NCBI RefSeq assembly: GCF_008327685.1
Contig: NZ_BDDE01000033.1
Location: 30,674 to 94,673 of the forward strand
DNA: 64,000 nucleotides
DNA from: Actinomadura sp. K4S16
GTDB lineage: Bacteria > Actinomycetota > Actinomycetes > Streptosporangiales > Streptosporangiaceae
Direction: 5' to 3'
Shown here: positions 1-6,178 of the stretch, in pieces
How the letters are laid out: every line of letters starts with the position of its first letter
Numbering within the stretch: the stretch's first letter is position 1
Translations under genes and position numbers: made by a program
The notes under the pieces: generated by a model
What the model saw: only the letters and a program-made list of their open reading frames with translations
Told to the model about the DNA's origin: nothing
The model's database searches: none

Positions 1-14
1 TGTGAAATTTCACA
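1..14. promoter_or_regulatory. 14-bp perfect palindrome
   Basis: TGTGAAATTTCACA is a perfect palindrome at the window edge, about 235 bp upstream of the carboxypeptidase gene. It resembles the half-sites of CRP-type regulators, but the spacer is 4 bp, not the usual 6. The rest of positions 15-249 shows no gene or clear promoter. Confidence 0.3.
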
Positions 15-249
15 TTCGTTCTGATCGTCATTGAAAACCCGGTCGCGCGTCGCCGCCCCGGCAGCTCTGATCTGGAGTTTCGCGCCGGGCTCCGGGCGCC
101 GGGAACGGCCGGCTGGTCTCCCGGCCCGCCGTTGTCAGGCGTGCGCTCCCGGTCCATTGTGACGGGACCCCCAGCGTCCGTGAGCGTACGCGGGAGACCC
201 TCGCGGCGCGGCGAGCGGGCGCGCAGAGCCGAACGGCAGGTACCCCGTC

Positions 250-1530
250 ATGAGAAGACCCCGCCGACTCCGTTCCCTGCTCACCGCTCCGTCGGTGCTC
301 GCCCTGGCCCTGGCCGGGCTCGCGGCGCCCGCCGCCGCGTCCCCGCCGGGCTCCGAGACCGCCGGGCAGTACGTCGTCACCGGTCCGCGGACCGCCCAGC
401 AGCGCAGCCAGGTCGCCCGCACCGGGGCGGCGATCAACGACATCAAGGCCGGCACCGTGGAGGTCAGCGCCATCCCCTCGGAGGTCCGGGCCATCCGGCG
501 GCTCGGCTTCGCCGTGAAGCCCGCTCCCGTCCAGACCGCGAACCCGAGCGCGGCGCCGAGCACGGCGGCGACCTCGTACCACACGTTCGCCGAGATGCGG
601 CAGGAGGTCGACTCCGTCGTCGCCGCCCACCCGCAGATCGCCCGCCAGTTCGTCGCCGGCAAGTCCTACCAGGGCCGCGACATCGTCGGCGTGAAGATCA
701 GCGACAACGTGGCGACCGACGAGAACGAGCCCGAAGTGCTGATCATCGCCAACATCCACGCCCGGGAGCGCCTCACCGCCGAGCAGGCGCTCGACTACAT
801 CGGGCAGCTCACCACCGGCTACGGGTCGAACAGCCGGATCACGAACCTGGTGAACACGCGCGAGATCTACGTCATGCCCATGGTCAACCCTGACGGCCAG
901 GTCTACGACATGACCAGCGACACCCAGCCGGGGCGGTGGTGGCGCAAGAACCGCCAGCCCAACCCGACGTCCACGGGCACGGACCTGAACCGCAACTTCG
1001 CCTACAAGTGGGGCTGCTGCGGCGGGTCGTCCGGCAACGGCGGCAGCGAGACCTACCGGGGCACCGGTGCGGAGTCGGCCCCCGAGACGAAGGTCATCGC
1101 CGACTTCGTGCGGAGCCGGGTCGTGGGCGGCAAGCAGCAGATCGGGATGTTCCTGGACGTCCACTCGGAAGCGGAACTCGTGCTGTGGCCGTTCGGGTAC
1201 ACCTACAGCAACACCGTCCCCGGGGCGATGTCCGCCGACGAGGAGGCCGCCCACCGCACCATCGGGCGGGAACTGGCCTCGACGAACGGCTTCACCCCCG
1301 AGCAGTCGAGTGACCTCTACATCACCGACGGCACGACGGACGACTGGACCTGGGGCAACCAGCGCATCTTCTCGTTCACGTTCGAACTGGGCGGCGGAAG
1401 CTTCTACCCGGCGCCGTCCGCCATCGCCGGCGAAGTCCAGCGCAGCCGCGAGGCGCTGCTGCGGCTGACCGACTACGCGGACTGCCCGTACCGGGCGATC
1501 GGCAAGCAGGGCCAGTACTGCGCCTCGTGA
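250..1530 (+). CDS. secreted M14 zinc carboxypeptidase
   Basis: A 426-aa exported metallocarboxypeptidase that should remove C-terminal residues from peptides outside the cell. Residues 1-30 form an Arg-rich Sec signal with a hydrophobic core ending AAPAAA. The M14 signature is complete: zinc ligands H170 and E173 (HARE), third ligand H305 (DVHSE), and catalytic E379 in FTFELGGG. A DLNRNF motif and Cys residues (WGCCGG) fit the secreted actinomycete group. The ATG at 250 is preceded by a purine stretch at about 234-240. It stands alone and is convergent with the F420 oxidoreductase gene. Family is certain; natural substrate and exact specificity are not shown by the sequence. Confidence 0.95.
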   Translation: MRRPRRLRSLLTAPSVLALALAGLAAPAAASPPGSETAGQYVVTGPRTAQQRSQVARTGAAINDIKAGTVEVSAIPSEVRAIRRLGFAVKPAPVQTANPSAAPSTAATSYHTFAEMRQEVDSVVAAHPQIARQFVAGKSYQGRDIVGVKISDNVATDENEPEVLIIANIHARERLTAEQALDYIGQLTTGYGSNSRITNLVNTREIYVMPMVNPDGQVYDMTSDTQPGRWWRKNRQPNPTSTGTDLNRNFAYKWGCCGGSSGNGGSETYRGTGAESAPETKVIADFVRSRVVGGKQQIGMFLDVHSEAELVLWPFGYTYSNTVPGAMSADEEAAHRTIGRELASTNGFTPEQSSDLYITDGTTDDWTWGNQRIFSFTFELGGGSFYPAPSAIAGEVQRSREALLRLTDYADCPYRAIGKQGQYCAS

Positions 1531-1538
1531 CGGCCGCG

Positions 1539-1567
1539 CCGGTCCGGTGCGGCCCGCAACGGACCGG
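1539..1567. terminator. hairpin between convergent genes
   Basis: CCGGTCCG (1539-1546) pairs with CGGACCGG (1560-1567) around a 13-nt loop, midway between two convergent stop codons. It has no T-tract, so terminator function is inferred from position. Confidence 0.35.
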
Positions 1568-1576
1568 GCCGGCGCG

Positions 1577-2545
1577 TCAGCCGAACCGTTCGCGGAGGGC
1601 CGGCAGGAGGTCTGCCTCCGCCCACGTCCGGAAGTCCTTCTGGTGCTCGGGCCCGGACTGGCAGAACGAGATGTGGGTGAAGCCCGCGTCCGCCCACTGC
1701 TGGACGGCCTCCACGTAGTCGTCGACGTTGTCGCCGCAGGGAACGGACTCGACCACGTCCTCCGGGCGGACGGTCTTCGTGGCGGCCTCGAAGTTCACCG
1801 GACCCGGCAGTTCCGCCATCACCTTCCACCCCGGCGCGGAGAACTTCCACGTCCGGTGGGCGCGCTCCTTGCACTCCTCGTAGTCGGACCCGAAGGCCAC
1901 CGGGATCTGCCCGTAGACGGGCTTGCCCGCGCCGCCCTCTTTGTGGAAGAACTCGACGACCTCCGGGACGGGCTGGTCGGAGATGAGCAGGTCCGCGTGC
2001 TCGGCGGCGAGCCGCCCCGCGCGCCGCCCGAAGGCCGCCATGCCGATCCGGACGGGCTCGTCGGGCAGGTCGTAGATCTTCGCGGAGTCGACGCTGAAGT
2101 GCCGGCCCCGGTAGTTGACGTAGTCGCCGCTGAACAGCGCCCGGATGATCTCGACGGCCTCGGCGAACATCTCGTGCCGCACGTCCACCGACGGCCAGCC
2201 GCGCCCGACGACGTGCTCGTTGAGGTTCTCCCCCGCGCCGAGGCCGAGCGAGAACCGGCCGTCCGACAGGACGCCCATCGTGGCGGCCTTCTGCGCCACC
2301 ACGGCCGGGTGGTAGCGCATGATCGGGCAGGTCACGAACGTCATCAGCGGGATGCGGTCGGTGGCCTGGGCCAGCGCGCCGAGCACCGACCAGGCGTAGG
2401 CGGAGTGGCCCTGGCTCTCCAGCCACGGGAAGTAGTGGTCGGAGATGACCGAGTAGCCGAAGCCCGCCTCCTCGGCCTCCACGAGGTCGGTGACGAGCTG
2501 CTTGGCCGGTGTCTGCTCGCAGAGCAGCGTGTATCCGAATTCCAT
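1577..2545 (-). CDS. LLM-class F420-dependent oxidoreductase
   Basis: A 322-aa TIM-barrel flavin/deazaflavin oxidoreductase of the luciferase-like monooxygenase superfamily, closest in look to the F420-dependent glucose-6-phosphate dehydrogenase-like family. It begins MEFGYTLLCEQ and carries the typical VISDHYFPW segment and GLGAGENLNEH loop, where F420 binds in this family. It would carry out a hydride transfer with F420/F420H2; the substrate is unknown. It is the second gene of a two-gene unit: its ATG lies one base after the stop of the ferritin-like gene, with its RBS (GGGGA) inside that gene. Confidence 0.9.
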   Translation of the reverse strand: MEFGYTLLCEQTPAKQLVTDLVEAEEAGFGYSVISDHYFPWLESQGHSAYAWSVLGALAQATDRIPLMTFVTCPIMRYHPAVVAQKAATMGVLSDGRFSLGLGAGENLNEHVVGRGWPSVDVRHEMFAEAVEIIRALFSGDYVNYRGRHFSVDSAKIYDLPDEPVRIGMAAFGRRAGRLAAEHADLLISDQPVPEVVEFFHKEGGAGKPVYGQIPVAFGSDYEECKERAHRTWKFSAPGWKVMAELPGPVNFEAATKTVRPEDVVESVPCGDNVDDYVEAVQQWADAGFTHISFCQSGPEHQKDFRTWAEADLLPALRERFG

Positions 2546-2546
2546 G

Positions 2547-3083
2547 TCACATCCCCAACAGGTCCGTGAGGTCGTCGGCGTGTTCCTCTTCCTCGGCGAG
2601 GATGTCCTCCATCAGCCTCCGGGTGGTCACGTCGCCGTCGCCGAGCCAGCGGATGATCTCCTGGTAGGACTCGATGACGATCCGCTCGGCGACGAGGTTC
2701 TCCTGGAGCATGCTCTTCAGGTCGTTCTCGTCGAACGTCTCGTAGGTCGTGTGGGAGCGCTCGGCCAGGGTCTTGGGGTCGAAGTCCGGCTGACCGCCGA
2801 GCTGGCTGATGCGCTCCGCGGCGCGCATGGCGTGCCCGCGCTCCTCGTCGGCGTGCTCGCTGAACTCCGCCGACACCTGCGCCCGGTCGATCCCCGTCGC
2901 GCTGATCGCGTGCTGCGCGTAGCGCATCCAGCAGACCATCTCGGTGGCGAGGACGTCGTTGAGGACGCCGATGACCTCCCCGGCGCTGCGGCCGTACCCC
3001 TCGGTCACCGGACCGTCGGCCATCTTGGCGCGGGCGCGTTCGCGGATCGCCGCGACGTCGATGCTGAAACTGCTCTCGGCCAT
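2547..3083 (-). CDS. ferritin-like (bacterioferritin-type) diiron protein
   Basis: A 178-aa four-helix-bundle protein of the ferritin-like/bacterioferritin superfamily. Diiron-type ligands are visible in order: E in LATEMVCWMRYAQH, EHADEERGHA, ENLVAERIVIESY, and EEEEHADDL near the end. The role is probably iron storage or an oxidative function in the cytoplasm. The start at 3083 is chosen because GGGAGGGG lies just upstream; longer open frames to 3293 would run into the divergent promoter region. It is transcribed away from the peptide array and shares the 3084-3298 intergenic region with it. Whether the two are functionally linked is not shown. Confidence 0.88.
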   Translation of the reverse strand: MAESSFSIDVAAIRERARAKMADGPVTEGYGRSAGEVIGVLNDVLATEMVCWMRYAQHAISATGIDRAQVSAEFSEHADEERGHAMRAAERISQLGGQPDFDPKTLAERSHTTYETFDENDLKSMLQENLVAERIVIESYQEIIRWLGDGDVTTRRLMEDILAEEEEHADDLTDLLGM

Positions 3084-3178
3084 GTTCCCCTCCCGATCAG
3101 CGCGGACGTGGGCTCCCCTACCCAGCAGGCGCCGCTCATGCCTCGCCACGCACGACTCCCGGCCGACTGGCGAGCACC

Positions 3179-3208
3179 TTGGACACTCCTTGTGACCAGT
3201 GATACACG
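3179..3208 (+). promoter_or_regulatory. promoter of peptide unit 1
   Basis: -35 TTGGAC (3179-3184), 18-bp spacer, -10 TACACG (3203-3208). It is aligned with the same elements in units 2-5; here the -10 differs by one base from the TATACG of the others. Confidence 0.75.
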
Positions 3209-3251
3209 TAAAGCGATATCGCTCCGACCTGGGGCGGGGGGCAAGAGACAT

Positions 3252-3274
3252 CCGGTCTCCACCTTGAGAGCCGG
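3252..3274 (+). promoter_or_regulatory. 5'UTR hairpin, unit 1
   Basis: CCGGTCTC pairs with GAGA-g-CCGG around the loop CACCTT, ending about 8 nt before the AAGGAG ribosome site. The same structure is present in all five units. Confidence 0.55.
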
Positions 3275-3298
3275 GCGCAACAAGGAGAGGCAACCCAG

Positions 3299-3547
3299 AT
3301 GAAGTCCTTCAGCTACACCGACCTCGACAGGCTCACCGGCGAGGTCCTGCCGGAGCGCGCCGTGCTGTCCACCCTGCTCACCAGTGGCGGCCACCACGGC
3401 CACGGCGGCCACGGCGGCCACGGCGGCAGCACCGCGGTCGTTCCGCTGTGCCAGAGCGTCGTCACCAGCCACGAGGCGCTCGTGGTGCTCCAGGACAACG
3501 GGCCGGTCTTCGTCTGCTCCAGCGCCGTGGTCGCCTCGGGCCACTGA
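3299..3547 (+). CDS. peptide precursor family, unit 1
   Basis: An 82-aa protein of unrecognised family. Residues 1-27 (MKSFSYTDLD ... LTGEVLPERAVLSTLL) match the other units and resemble a leader. Residues 28-44 form a His/Gly segment (HHGHGGHGGHGG), which would bind transition metals. Residues 45-82 form the conserved C-terminal part (AVVPLCQSVVTSHE, ending VVASGH) with two cysteines, C51 and C73, 21 residues between them. No signal peptide or membrane helix is visible, so export would need a dedicated route or leader removal. It has its own promoter and terminator. A RiPP/bacteriocin precursor, a metal-binding peptide or a structural surface peptide are all possible. Confidence 0.88.
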   Translation: MKSFSYTDLDRLTGEVLPERAVLSTLLTSGGHHGHGGHGGHGGSTAVVPLCQSVVTSHEALVVLQDNGPVFVCSSAVVASGH

Positions 3548-3582
3548 GCCGCGCAAAAGCGAACGCGAACCACGCCCGCACG

Positions 3583-3619
3583 AGAAGGGTCGGCGCACCA
3601 CGCCGGCCCTTTCTCTTTT
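3583..3619 (+). terminator. terminator of peptide unit 1
   Basis: GAAGGGTCGGCG pairs with CGCCGGCCCTTTC around CACCA, followed by TCTTTTC. Classical intrinsic terminator 35 bp after the stop codon. Confidence 0.8.
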
Positions 3620-3732
3620 CCAAAACTCCAGTGAAAGCCATGGCAAAGAACCGGTGCCGGGCCTCCGTCGTCATTCCAAGGCCACCCGGCCACCCCGGCC
3701 ACGACACGATGAATCCGTCGACCGACCCCTCT

Positions 3733-3762
3733 TTGGATACTGTGAGTCATTGATGCTATACG
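3733..3762 (+). promoter_or_regulatory. promoter of peptide unit 2
   Basis: -35 TTGGAT (3733-3738), 18-bp spacer, -10 TATACG (3757-3762). Identical arrangement to the other units. Confidence 0.8.
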
Positions 3763-3805
3763 TAGAGACACATCGCTCCGACCTGGGGCGGAGGGCAAGA
3801 GACAT

Positions 3806-3828
3806 CCGGTCTCCACCTTGAGAGCCGG
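3806..3828 (+). promoter_or_regulatory. 5'UTR hairpin, unit 2
   Basis: CCGGTCTC / GAGAgCCGG with loop CACCTT, just upstream of AAGGAG. Confidence 0.55.
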
Positions 3829-3851
3829 GCGCAACAAGGAGAAAGAACCAG

Positions 3852-4130
3852 ATGAAGTCCTTCAGCTACACCGATCTCGACAAGCTCACCGGCGAGGTCC
3901 TGCCGGAGCGCGCCGTGCTGTCCACCCTGCTCACCGGCGGCGGCCACGGCAACAGCAACGGCAACGAGAACGCCAACTTCAACCTCGGCGGCGGCCACGG
4001 CGGCAGCACCGCGGTCGTGCCGCTGTGCCAGAGCGTCGTCACCAGCCACGAGGGCCTCCTGGGCCTGGTCGCCGCGGACAACGAGTCGTCCTTCGCCTGC
4101 GCCAGCGCCGCGGTGGCCTCGGGCCACTGA
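3852..4130 (+). CDS. peptide precursor family, unit 2
   Basis: A 92-aa paralogue. Leader-like residues 1-27 are nearly identical to the other units, followed by LTGGGHG, a possible double-glycine processing region. The variable segment (about 30-52) is Asn/Gly-rich (NSNGNENANFN) flanked by GGGHGG. The conserved C-terminal region holds C59 and C83 with many Ser/Thr residues. It differs from unit 3 only at a few sites (D8/E8, S/T52 and a short stretch after SHEGL), so the two are a recent duplication. No hydrophobic signal sequence is present. Confidence 0.9.
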   Translation: MKSFSYTDLDKLTGEVLPERAVLSTLLTGGGHGNSNGNENANFNLGGGHGGSTAVVPLCQSVVTSHEGLLGLVAADNESSFACASAAVASGH

Positions 4131-4164
4131 GCCGCGCGAACGCGAACGCGGGCCACACCCGCAC

Positions 4165-4204
4165 GAGAAGGGCCGGCGCCCACCGCCGGCCCTTCTCCCT
4201 TTTC
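4165..4204 (+). terminator. terminator of peptide unit 2
   Basis: A perfect 14-bp stem (4165-4178 with 4184-4197) around CCCAC, followed by CCTTTT. Confidence 0.88.
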
Positions 4205-4316
4205 AAAAAACCGCGGTGAAAGCCATGGCAAAGAATCGGAGCCGGACTCCGTCGTCATTCCATGGCCACCGCGCCCGCCCCGCCCCGACACGACGAATTC
4301 ACTGTTCAGCCTCTCC

Positions 4317-4346
4317 TTGGGAACTCTGCGCGACACGTGCTATACG
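4317..4346 (+). promoter_or_regulatory. promoter of peptide unit 3
   Basis: -35 TTGGGA (4317-4322), 18-bp spacer, -10 TATACG (4341-4346). Confidence 0.75.
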
Positions 4347-4387
4347 TAGAGTCACCTCTCTCCGACCCGGGGATGAGGAAGGGACAT

Positions 4388-4410
4388 CCGGTCTCCACCT
4401 TGAGATCCGG
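4388..4410 (+). promoter_or_regulatory. 5'UTR hairpin, unit 3
   Basis: CCGGTCTC / GAGAtCCGG with loop CACCTT. The bulged base is T instead of G, while the paired bases are unchanged. Confidence 0.55.
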
Positions 4411-4433
4411 GCGCAACAAGGAGAAACAACCAG

Positions 4434-4712
4434 ATGAAGTCCTTCAGCTACACCGAGCTCGACAAGCTCACCGGCGAGGTCCTGCCGGAGCGCGCCGTGC
4501 TGTCCACCCTGCTCACCGGTGGCGGCCACGGCAACAGCAACGGCAACGAGAACGCCAACTTCAACCTCGGCGGCGGCCACGGCGGCACCACCGCCGTCGT
4601 GCCGCTGTGCCAGAGCGTCGTGACCAGCCACGAGGGCCTCGCGGAGCTGCTCGCCGCGAACAACGAGTCCTCCTTCGCCTGCGCCAGCGCCGCGGTGGCC
4701 TCGGGCCACTGA
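4434..4712 (+). CDS. peptide precursor family, unit 3
   Basis: A 92-aa paralogue almost identical to unit 2, with the same NSNGNENANFN core, cysteines C59 and C83, and ending AVASGH. The main differences are E8 for D8, T52 for S52 and AELLAANN for LGLVAADN after SHEGL. The strong identity of the coding and non-coding flanks with unit 2 indicates a recent tandem duplication. Confidence 0.9.
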   Translation: MKSFSYTELDKLTGEVLPERAVLSTLLTGGGHGNSNGNENANFNLGGGHGGTTAVVPLCQSVVTSHEGLAELLAANNESSFACASAAVASGH

Positions 4713-4746
4713 GCCGCGCGAACGCGAACGCGGGCCACACCCGCAC

Positions 4747-4785
4747 GAGAAGGGCCGGCGCCCACCGCCGGCCCTTCTCCCTTTT
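4747..4785 (+). terminator. terminator of peptide unit 3
   Basis: The same perfect 14-bp stem as unit 2 (4747-4760 with 4766-4779), followed by CCTTTTC. Confidence 0.88.
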
Positions 4786-4896
4786 CAAAACTGCTGTGAA
4801 AGCCGTGACAAAGGATGGGGGCGAGCCCTTCGCCGTCCATCTCCAATCGCCCGGCCTTCCTGACACGGCGCGACGAATCCACTGGTCAACGCACAT

Positions 4897-4926
4897 TTGA
4901 ATACAGATTGTCACGTGTGCTATACG
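4897..4926 (+). promoter_or_regulatory. promoter of peptide unit 4
   Basis: -35 TTGAAT (4897-4902), 18-bp spacer, -10 TATACG (4921-4926). Confidence 0.78.
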
Positions 4927-4966
4927 TGGAGTCACCTCACTCCGACCGGAGCCGAGGAAGGGACAT

Positions 4967-4989
4967 CCGGTCTCCACCTTGAGAGCCGG
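4967..4989 (+). promoter_or_regulatory. 5'UTR hairpin, unit 4
   Basis: CCGGTCTC / GAGAgCCGG with loop CACCTT, upstream of AAGGAG. Confidence 0.55.
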
Positions 4990-5012
4990 GCGCAACAAGG
5001 AGAAAGAACCAG

Positions 5013-5300
5013 ATGAAGTCCTTCAGCTACACCGATCTCGACAAGCTCACCGGCGAGGTCCTGCCGGAGCGCGCCGTGCTGTCCACCCTGCTCGCCGGTG
5101 GCGGCCACGGCCACGGCCACAACGAGAACGGCAACTTCAACTTCAACCACGGCGGCCACGGCGGCCACGACGGCTTCACCGCCGTCGTGCCGCTGTGCCA
5201 GAGCGTCGTGACCAGCCACGAGGGCCTCCTGGGCCTCATCGGCGCGGACAACGAGTCGCACTTCGTCTGCTCCAGCGCCGCGGTGGTCTCGCGCGGCTGA
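5013..5300 (+). CDS. peptide precursor family, unit 4
   Basis: A 95-aa paralogue, the longest. The leader matches units 2-3 (with LLAGGG at its end). The variable segment mixes His/Gly and Asn/Phe (GHGHNENGNFNFN, then HGGHGGHDGF), combining features of unit 1 and units 2/3. Cysteines are C62 and C86, in the same relative spacing as units 2, 3 and 5. The C-terminus is VVSRG, lacking the SGH ending of the other units. Confidence 0.9.
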   Translation: MKSFSYTDLDKLTGEVLPERAVLSTLLAGGGHGHGHNENGNFNFNHGGHGGHDGFTAVVPLCQSVVTSHEGLLGLIGADNESHFVCSSAAVVSRG

Positions 5301-5334
5301 GCCGAGCGAGCGTGAAAGCGGGCCACGCCCGCAT

Positions 5335-5374
5335 GAGAAGGGCCGGCGTACAACGCCGGCCCTTCCTCCCTTTC
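5335..5374 (+). terminator. terminator of peptide unit 4
   Basis: GAAGGGCCGGCG (5337-5348) pairs perfectly with 5354-5365 around TACAA, followed by a pyrimidine tract. Confidence 0.82.
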
Positions 5375-5450
5375 AAAACTTGGAACAAAGGGAATCCCAA
5401 GCCACCCCCTCGCCCGCCGCGACACGACGAATCCGCCGGTCAGAGCTAGC

Positions 5451-5480
5451 TTGGATACGCATCGTCACGCATGCTATACG
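5451..5480 (+). promoter_or_regulatory. promoter of peptide unit 5
   Basis: -35 TTGGAT (5451-5456), 18-bp spacer, -10 TATACG (5475-5480). It is the last recognisable promoter before the protease gene, so it may also feed the downstream sixth paralogue and M50 gene by readthrough. Confidence 0.8.
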
Positions 5481-5520
5481 TAGAGTCACCTCGCTCCGAT
5501 CTGGAGTGGGGAAGGGACAT

Positions 5521-5543
5521 CCGGTCTCTACCTCGAGATTCGG
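5521..5543 (+). promoter_or_regulatory. 5'UTR hairpin, unit 5
   Basis: CCGGTCTC / GAGAttCGG with loop TACCTC. Loop and bulge have drifted, but the TCTC/GAGA pairing is kept. Confidence 0.5.
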
Positions 5544-5566
5544 GCGCGACAAGGAGAAAGAACCAC

Positions 5567-5839
5567 ATGAAGTCCTTCAGCTACAGCGACCTCGACAGGC
5601 TCACCGGCGAGGTCCTGCCGGAGCGCGCCGTGCTGTCCACCCTCCTCGCCGGTGGCGGCAACAGCAACGAGAACGGCAACCTCAACCTCAACCACGGCGG
5701 GGGCGGCGAGGGCTCCACCGCCGTCGTGCCGCTGTGCCAGAGCGTCGTGACCAGCCACGAGGGCCTTGCGGGGCTGCTCGCCGCGGACAACGAGTCGCAC
5801 TTCGTCTGCTCCAGCGCCGCCGTGGCCTCGGGCCACTGA
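5567..5839 (+). CDS. peptide precursor family, unit 5
   Basis: A 90-aa paralogue. Its leader-like N-terminus begins MKSFSYSDLDRL. The variable segment is Asn/Leu/Gly-rich (NSNENGNLNLNHGGGG) and almost free of His. C57 and C81 are conserved and the end is AVASGH. The ATG at 5567 is chosen by alignment with the other units and the AAGGAG upstream; an in-frame start at 5471 would fall inside the promoter. It is followed by a terminator hairpin and then the divergent sixth paralogue. Confidence 0.9.
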   Translation: MKSFSYSDLDRLTGEVLPERAVLSTLLAGGGNSNENGNLNLNHGGGGEGSTAVVPLCQSVVTSHEGLAGLLAADNESHFVCSSAAVASGH

Positions 5840-5873
5840 GCCGAGCGAACGTGAACGCGGGCCACGCCCGCAC

Positions 5874-5914
5874 GGGAAGGGCTGGCATGCACCACGCCAG
5901 CCCTTCCCCCTTCC
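5874..5914 (+). terminator. terminator of peptide unit 5 (weak T-tract)
   Basis: A 13-bp stem (5874-5886 with 5896-5908) around a 9-nt loop. Only CCTTCC follows, so termination may be partial. That would allow readthrough into the sixth paralogue and protease, for which I see no separate promoter. Confidence 0.65.
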
Positions 5915-5938
5915 AGAATCGACGCGAAAGCCAGAACA

Positions 5939-6178
5939 ATGCCTCAGACGAACCCGCCCACCGTCCGCTACACCGACCTCGACCGGTTGTCGGGCGAACT
6001 CCTGCCGGAACGGATCCTGCTGTCGACCGTCGGCGGCCGATCCGGCACCAAGACGGCGGAGGCCTGCCGCCACGAGCACTACCTCGGAACGGCCGGCCTC
6101 CTCGGCACCGGCCTGCTCGCCGAGCCCGAGCACACGGCGAAGACCTGCGTGCCCATCCTGTACAAAGACTTCAAATGA
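5939..6178 (+). CDS. divergent sixth precursor paralogue, coupled to M50 protease
   Basis: A 79-aa protein that shares the leader signature (YTDLDRLSGELLPERILLST, residues 11-30) with the five array peptides. It lacks the Gly/His/Asn segment and has a different C-terminal half with C43 and C70 (ACRHEHY ... KTCVPILY). The upstream ribosome site is weak (GAAAG). Its TGA overlaps the ATG of the M50 gene (ATGA at 6175-6178), so the two are translationally coupled. The shared leader suggests one enzyme recognises all six peptides. It could instead be a small accessory or immunity factor that kept the leader fold. Confidence 0.85.
   Translation: MPQTNPPTVRYTDLDRLSGELLPERILLSTVGGRSGTKTAEACRHEHYLGTAGLLGTGLLAEPEHTAKTCVPILYKDFK

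Larger units (their letters stand above)
3179..5914 (+). repeat. tandem array of five complete peptide-gene transcription units
   Basis: Five direct repeats with start-to-start spacing of 553, 582, 579 and 554 bp. Each holds a promoter (TTGGAT-like, 18-bp spacer, TATACG), a roughly 85-nt leader with a hairpin, an AAGGAG ribosome site, a peptide gene and a strong terminator hairpin. Coding ends and flanks are nearly identical; only the Gly/His/Asn segment in the middle of each gene varies strongly. Units 2 and 3 are the most similar. Spaces between coding regions (about 265-305 bp) hold only the terminator of one unit and the promoter/leader of the next. The pattern points to repeated unequal crossing-over with diversification of the middle segment. 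Confidence 0.93.

Noticed and set aside
1..14. CRP/GlxR binding site
   Set aside because: The half-sites fit but the spacer is 4 bp rather than 6, so it is listed only as a palindrome.
3299..5839. Chaplin or rodlin genes
   Set aside because: The Gly/Asn-rich parts look similar, but there is no signal peptide, chaplin domain or sorting signal, and the leader is charged.
3179..5914. CRISPR array
   Set aside because: Repeats are about 550-580 bp, contain genes, promoters and terminators, and no short regular spacers.
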